Of a DNA stretch of 64,000 nucleotides, positions 60,505-64,000 are shown one piece after another. Every line of letters starts with the position of its first letter. Position 1 is the stretch's first letter. Origin of the DNA: CAYJAY01 sp964368445. Its GTDB lineage: Bacteria > Bacillota > Clostridia > Oscillospirales > Ruminococcaceae. Below the pieces are notes generated by a model. That model was not told where the DNA came from and ran no database searches. It worked only from the letters and a program-made list of their open reading frames with translations. The position numbers and the translations under genes are program-made. The stretch covers positions 1-64,000 of the forward strand of contig CAYJAY010000006.1 in assembly GCA_964368445.1 (NCBI GenBank), in the 5' to 3' direction.

Positions 60505-62280
60505 ATGGGTAGGATAAAAAACTTTTCCAACAAAGCTTATGAATATCTTAAAACCGACATAAGACTTAAACATCTTGTCATAATAATCGCCGTTTCGGTT
60601 ATGTTTAAACTTTTGTTGGTTTCATTCCAGATGATAACTATCTATCCAAACGCGGCGCCGGTCGACGACGAGCTTATGTTTTCGGCGGCACAATCTATCG
60701 GCGAAGGAAACTGGCTTGGCGAATACGGTTATGCGACTATGGCAAAGCACATGTTTTTCTCGGTGTGGCTGTTTGCGTTAAACACGCTACACATACCATA
60801 TCTTATAGGCGGCCAACTTTTATATCTTGCGGCGGTGTTGCTTTGCGTTTGTGCGACAAAACCGCTCATGCAAAAAAGGTTACATTCGCTTTTGCTTTTT
60901 GACATACTATGGTTTTCGCCGATAAGCGTCGCCGAATACACAACACGAGTTTATATAGACAACATCTATTCGTCCGTATGTCTTTTGTTTTTTGCGTCGA
61001 TAATTGGGTTTGCGTTAAGATTTAACAAACCGTTTAAAAACTGTGTGTTTTACAGCGTCCTGTCGGGGGTTTCTCTCGCCGTCGTTTGGCTTACAAAAGA
61101 CGACGCTATATGGGTTTTGCCGTTTGGCATCTGCGCCATTTTAATTAGCTTAATTTTTATTTTAACATCAAAACTTTCGTTTGTCGATAAAATACTTAAA
61201 TTATTATCCCCTGTTTTAATAGTTGTATTATTTATTGGTGGAACTTCTTTGTACAAGGCACAAAACCTTGAACATTACGGACGATATATCATAAGCGATT
61301 ACACGTCGGACGAATTTCAAGATTTCATCGGCGCAATGGTTGCCGCCGACACAAGCGGCCCACATGCCGGAATCTTGATAAGCCGTGAAACGCGGTTGAA
61401 GCTATACGACGCGATACCGGAACTTGCGGCGGTTGGCGAGTATCTCGAAACCGATAAATACTACAACAGCGTGGGCTTCGTCGACCGCCAAGAACTTAAA
61501 AGTGGCGGTGTGCTTTGGGCGATACGAGAAGCGGCATTTGAGGCCGGTTTTGCCGACACTCCGCAAAAAGCCGAACAGTTCTATAGCTCTATGACAACGC
61601 AAATCTACGATGCAATTGCGTCGGGCGAAATTGAAGGCAATCTTTACGGTGCAAACCCAATCTCGGCAACGCTTGTTCCGTTCGACTATCGCTATATTCT
61701 TCCGACAGCGCGTGAGATGATAAACTCGTTTGAAGTTTTGGTTAACTTCCAGCAAACCTCGACGCTAGCTCCGCTTAGCATCGCGACGCTTGAAGAGGCG
61801 GCGGAATGGGGCGACTATACCAGCACCAAAGTAAGCAACACCGCCGTGGTAAACTCGAACGAGCCTTTTTACAATCCGCTCGAACTTTTAGTCGAGGTTA
61901 TATACAAGGTTATAACGTCTTTTTACCGTGTAATCGTTCCCGTGCTTTTAGTTTCAAGTTTTTATTTTTTAATCAAAGACATAAAAAAATCGTTTAAAGA
62001 TTTAAAAAATAAACAGTTTTCGTTACAGGTAATTAAAACTATCTTGTTAATTGGAATACTTCTATCGATAGTTTTAAGGATTACAATAATATCATACATC
62101 GAGGTGAGCAGTTTCAGGATAGGAACAGACCTCATGTATCTTGCCCCCGCCGCAACGTTGATGTTGATGTTCGCTTCATATTCCGAAATTAAGTTTTTTA
62201 AAAGATTTATCAAAAAGATAGACAAGCAAGACAAATTAGATAAAGAAAAAAAGGAGAGCTTAGCGTATGAAAAGCATTAA
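60505..62280 (+). CDS. Large membrane protein, glycosyltransferase-like topology
   Basis: Function not established. The 591-residue protein has about ten membrane helices in two clusters (about 20-250 and 475-570), separated by a roughly 220-residue extracytoplasmic region (about 255-470). Early DDE residues after helix 1 (NAAPVDDELMFSAAQSIGEG, about 49-68) resemble the catalytic aspartates in the first loop of GT-C glycosyltransferases, so transfer of a lipid-linked sugar is possible. The ATG at 60505 follows AGGTGG; a GTG twelve bases earlier is the alternative. The 3' end overlaps the next gene by 14 bases. Confidence 0.78.
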   Translation: MGRIKNFSNKAYEYLKTDIRLKHLVIIIAVSVMFKLLLVSFQMITIYPNAAPVDDELMFSAAQSIGEGNWLGEYGYATMAKHMFFSVWLFALNTLHIPYLIGGQLLYLAAVLLCVCATKPLMQKRLHSLLLFDILWFSPISVAEYTTRVYIDNIYSSVCLLFFASIIGFALRFNKPFKNCVFYSVLSGVSLAVVWLTKDDAIWVLPFGICAILISLIFILTSKLSFVDKILKLLSPVLIVVLFIGGTSLYKAQNLEHYGRYIISDYTSDEFQDFIGAMVAADTSGPHAGILISRETRLKLYDAIPELAAVGEYLETDKYYNSVGFVDRQELKSGGVLWAIREAAFEAGFADTPQKAEQFYSSMTTQIYDAIASGEIEGNLYGANPISATLVPFDYRYILPTAREMINSFEVLVNFQQTSTLAPLSIATLEEAAEWGDYTSTKVSNTAVVNSNEPFYNPLELLVEVIYKVITSFYRVIVPVLLVSSFYFLIKDIKKSFKDLKNKQFSLQVIKTILLIGILLSIVLRITIISYIEVSSFRIGTDLMYLAPAATLMLMFASYSEIKFFKRFIKKIDKQDKLDKEKKESLAYEKH

Positions 62281-62683
62281 ACCGGGCAGAGGCCCATCGT
62301 TCATGGGTGGCGTTGGGGGACTAGTTGCAGTTGTGTTCGGTATTTTTTGGACAATAATGGCGTTTTCGATGGTTTCGGCGACGGGTGGCGCGTTATCTGT
62401 CTTCCCGATTTTCGGCATATTCTTTATAATATTCGGCATAATAAACACCGTTTATAACTTCAAAAACGCTACCGGTAAAAATCGGTTTTCCACGTTCGAC
62501 ATAGTGGACAGCAGCGAAGAACAAGACCCACTCGACAGATATGTACGCCGCGACGAAATTGTTGCAAACGCCAATGACGATGATCGCGACACGGCAAGCG
62601 ACGTGAATTTTTGTCCATATTGCGGAACAAAGATTAAAGAGGGTTTCGAGTTTTGCGCAAAATGCGGAAAAAAGTTGCCGTAA
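62267..62683 (+). CDS. Membrane protein with C-terminal zinc ribbon
   Basis: A 138-residue protein with two membrane helices (about 15-39 and 44-62), an acidic linker and a C-terminal zinc ribbon CPYCGTKIKEGFEFCAKCG (about 117-135). The ribbon resembles the DUF/zinc_ribbon_2 motifs found at the ends of many Clostridial membrane proteins. It may bind partners at the cytoplasmic face. It overlaps the upstream gene by 14 bases, so the two are co-translated. AAGGAG precedes the ATG. Confidence 0.85.
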   Translation: MKSIKPGRGPSFMGGVGGLVAVVFGIFWTIMAFSMVSATGGALSVFPIFGIFFIIFGIINTVYNFKNATGKNRFSTFDIVDSSEEQDPLDRYVRRDEIVANANDDDRDTASDVNFCPYCGTKIKEGFEFCAKCGKKLP

Positions 62684-63126
62684 AAAATGTTAGCAACCTT
62701 AGCATATTTAAAACAAAGAGACCTTTAGTGCCGCCTTATATAGGTTGCTCTAAAGGTCCTTGATAAGCTATTCGCATTTTTACAATTAATATTAATTTTA
62801 ACGTTGTCAAAAAAATATTAAGCACCTGTTGTTAAATAAAAACCACAACGCATATTTTGTAGGCTTTGCAAGTTTTTTGCAGTATACAGTTTACAAAGCG
62901 CAAAAGGCGGGGCGGGTTTTTAGGGCGTGTGTCGCCCTAAATCGTTGAGGGGGAATCCGGGGGGTGTTGGGGGATACAGTGGGGGAGAATCGAAACTCCC
63001 CCATGTACCCCCTGACAAACACAATTGTTTAAATTTAGCCTATTGAGTAAACTTAATAAATTTATTATTTATCTTAAAGGAATACTTTGCAATTTAAAAC
63101 AGAAAAGACAACCTAATAATACAACT
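62684..63126. other. Intergenic region with hairpins and G-rich tract
   Basis: No gene seen. At 62721-62759, GACCTTTAG pairs with CTAAAGGTC around a longer loop. At 62919-62941, TTTAGGGCG pairs with CGCCCTAAA around TGTGT. At 62949-62985 lie four runs of five to six G (62949, 62959, 62969, 62981), a potential G-quadruplex. TGGGGGAG...CTCCCCCA (62980-63003) forms a further hairpin, nested in GGGGG-TAC/GTA-CCCCC (62969-63012). The gap lies between convergent genes, so transcription ends there. Confidence 0.6.
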
Positions 63127-64000
63127 CTAATCGTCGACAAACTCTTCGTTGTCGGCGTCTTGTTTTTTGTTTTCAAGATGCTTTTGACGTAGCCTGTTAA
63201 AGATAAACTCTTTAAACAGATCATAACAAACCGCGAACAACGGCACGCCTATCAACATCCCGAGAACCCCCCAAAGCGAACCGAAAAACACAACCGAAAA
63301 CAGTATCCAAATAGCCGATATTCCAATCGATTCGCCAAGGATTTTAGGCCCTAAAATGTTGCCGTCGAACTGTTGGAGAAGTATTACAAAAAGCCCAAAC
63401 CAAAGCCCTTGTATCGGGTCGACCAAAAGAATTATAATCGACGAGGGAAGCCCCCCGATAAACGGACCTATCGTCGGAATCATGTTTGTGACGGCGATAA
63501 TAATCGTAATCATCGGGACATACGGCATGTCAAAGATAAGCATAAACACAAGACATATAAGCCCAATGATTAACGAATCGAGCGTTTTTCCTGACAAAAA
63601 CGAAGTGAACGCTATTTGGGCTCTTGATATGATCTCGGCGGTTTTGCTGTATGCTTTTTCCGAAGTGAACGCTTTTAAGACAAGCGAAAAGTTTCTAATT
63701 AACCTCTCCTTGTCCGCAAGGATATAAATAGCGGTTACTAGCGCGATTAGTGAGCTTGCAATTCCCGAGCCAAACGCTATCGAGAAGTTAACCATCGACG
63801 GTATGAGATCTCGCACATATCCGACGATATAGTTAATCGTGTCTTCCGGGTCTAAAAATTCCAACACCAACGTTTCAGATATGCCATATCGCACCAGCAA
63901 AGCTGTTATGTCAACATATGCCTCGTTGAGATATTGCGGAGCGTTTGCGACAAGTTGGGTTAAGCTTTCGACAAATTGCGGAACGATTAAAAAGATTAAT
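63127..64000 (-). CDS. AI-2E-family (YdiK/PerM-like) transporter, 5' end cut by window
   Basis: The C-terminal 290 residues of a polytopic membrane protein; the gene continues beyond the window edge, since the frame stays open to base 64000 (reading ...LIFLIVPQFVESL). About five membrane helices are visible. IIAVTNMIPTIGPFIGGLPS and PIQGLWFGLFVILLQQFDGN are conserved core segments; GNILGPKILGESIGISAIW is the family signature. The polar tail is rich in Lys and Asp. Family members export small signals or ions (sometimes Na+/H+); the substrate here is unknown. Confidence 0.93.
   Translation of the reverse strand, partial: LIFLIVPQFVESLTQLVANAPQYLNEAYVDITALLVRYGISETLVLEFLDPEDTINYIVGYVRDLIPSMVNFSIAFGSGIASSLIALVTAIYILADKERLIRNFSLVLKAFTSEKAYSKTAEIISRAQIAFTSFLSGKTLDSLIIGLICLVFMLIFDMPYVPMITIIIAVTNMIPTIGPFIGGLPSSIIILLVDPIQGLWFGLFVILLQQFDGNILGPKILGESIGISAIWILFSVVFFGSLWGVLGMLIGVPLFAVCYDLFKEFIFNRLRQKHLENKKQDADNEEFVDD

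Overview
The window comes from an anaerobic, low-to-moderate GC Gram-positive bacterium, most likely an uncultured gut-type member of the Clostridia (Bacillota). Evidence: AddAB instead of RecBCD, a complete Rnf complex, the PSP1/YaaT sporulation-type protein next to holB, a B12-dependent ribonucleotide reductase, LexA and NrdR sites of the Gram-positive type, and Shine-Dalgarno sites built on AGAAAGGAGG. No rRNA, tRNA, CRISPR array, phage or transposase gene was seen. The lineage below class level cannot be fixed from these genes.

Layout. 155-7050: addB-addA recombination repair operon. 7133-9249 (minus): a hypothetical gene behind a structured RNA leader, a cyclophilin and an inorganic pyrophosphatase. 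9270-17762 (minus): a surface glycan locus of the nonulosonate (sialic/legionaminic acid) type with flippase, GT-B-like transferase, CMP-sugar synthetase, an anchored hypothetical protein, two Gfo/Idh oxidoreductases and a NeuC-like epimerase, but no NeuB. 18053-20488 (plus): thioredoxin-fold protein, GT2 glycosyltransferase, lipoprotein. 21066-26889: rnfCDGEAB, where RnfG carries three FMN-binding domains. 27118-33403: XRE regulator, lipoprotein, LacZ-type beta-galactosidase, a catalytically degenerate S41 protein, and RibU under an FMN riboswitch. 33935-39012: kynureninase, a c-di-GMP phosphodiesterase-type protein, and HAAS/PspC membrane genes. 39427-46916: DeoB, a thioredoxin-reductase-like flavoprotein, ProB, an M14 peptidase, a second gene with the structured leader, a BMP-family lipoprotein, a ferredoxin and YaaT. 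47044-53870: HolB, NrdJ behind NrdR boxes, UPF0316 protein, SOS-type DinB and a small partner candidate. 53933-64000: diguanylate cyclase, Mfd, membrane proteins, and a truncated AI-2E-family transporter.

The strongest unexplained signal is a pair of leader RNAs (minus strand, 7867-7966 and 44073-44176). They fold into the same three-way junction with equal stem and loop lengths. Two of the stems differ in sequence but keep pairing, and one hairpin loop is conserved. Both sit directly before the ribosome binding site of small genes of unknown function.

A second theme is repeats. Intergenic spaces are filled with 7-bp tandem arrays placed at gene ends, a 95-bp palindromic element in two inverted copies, and several GTAGGG-bounded segments. 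Two DNA repair genes (addA, dinB) each carry an 18-bp tandem array.
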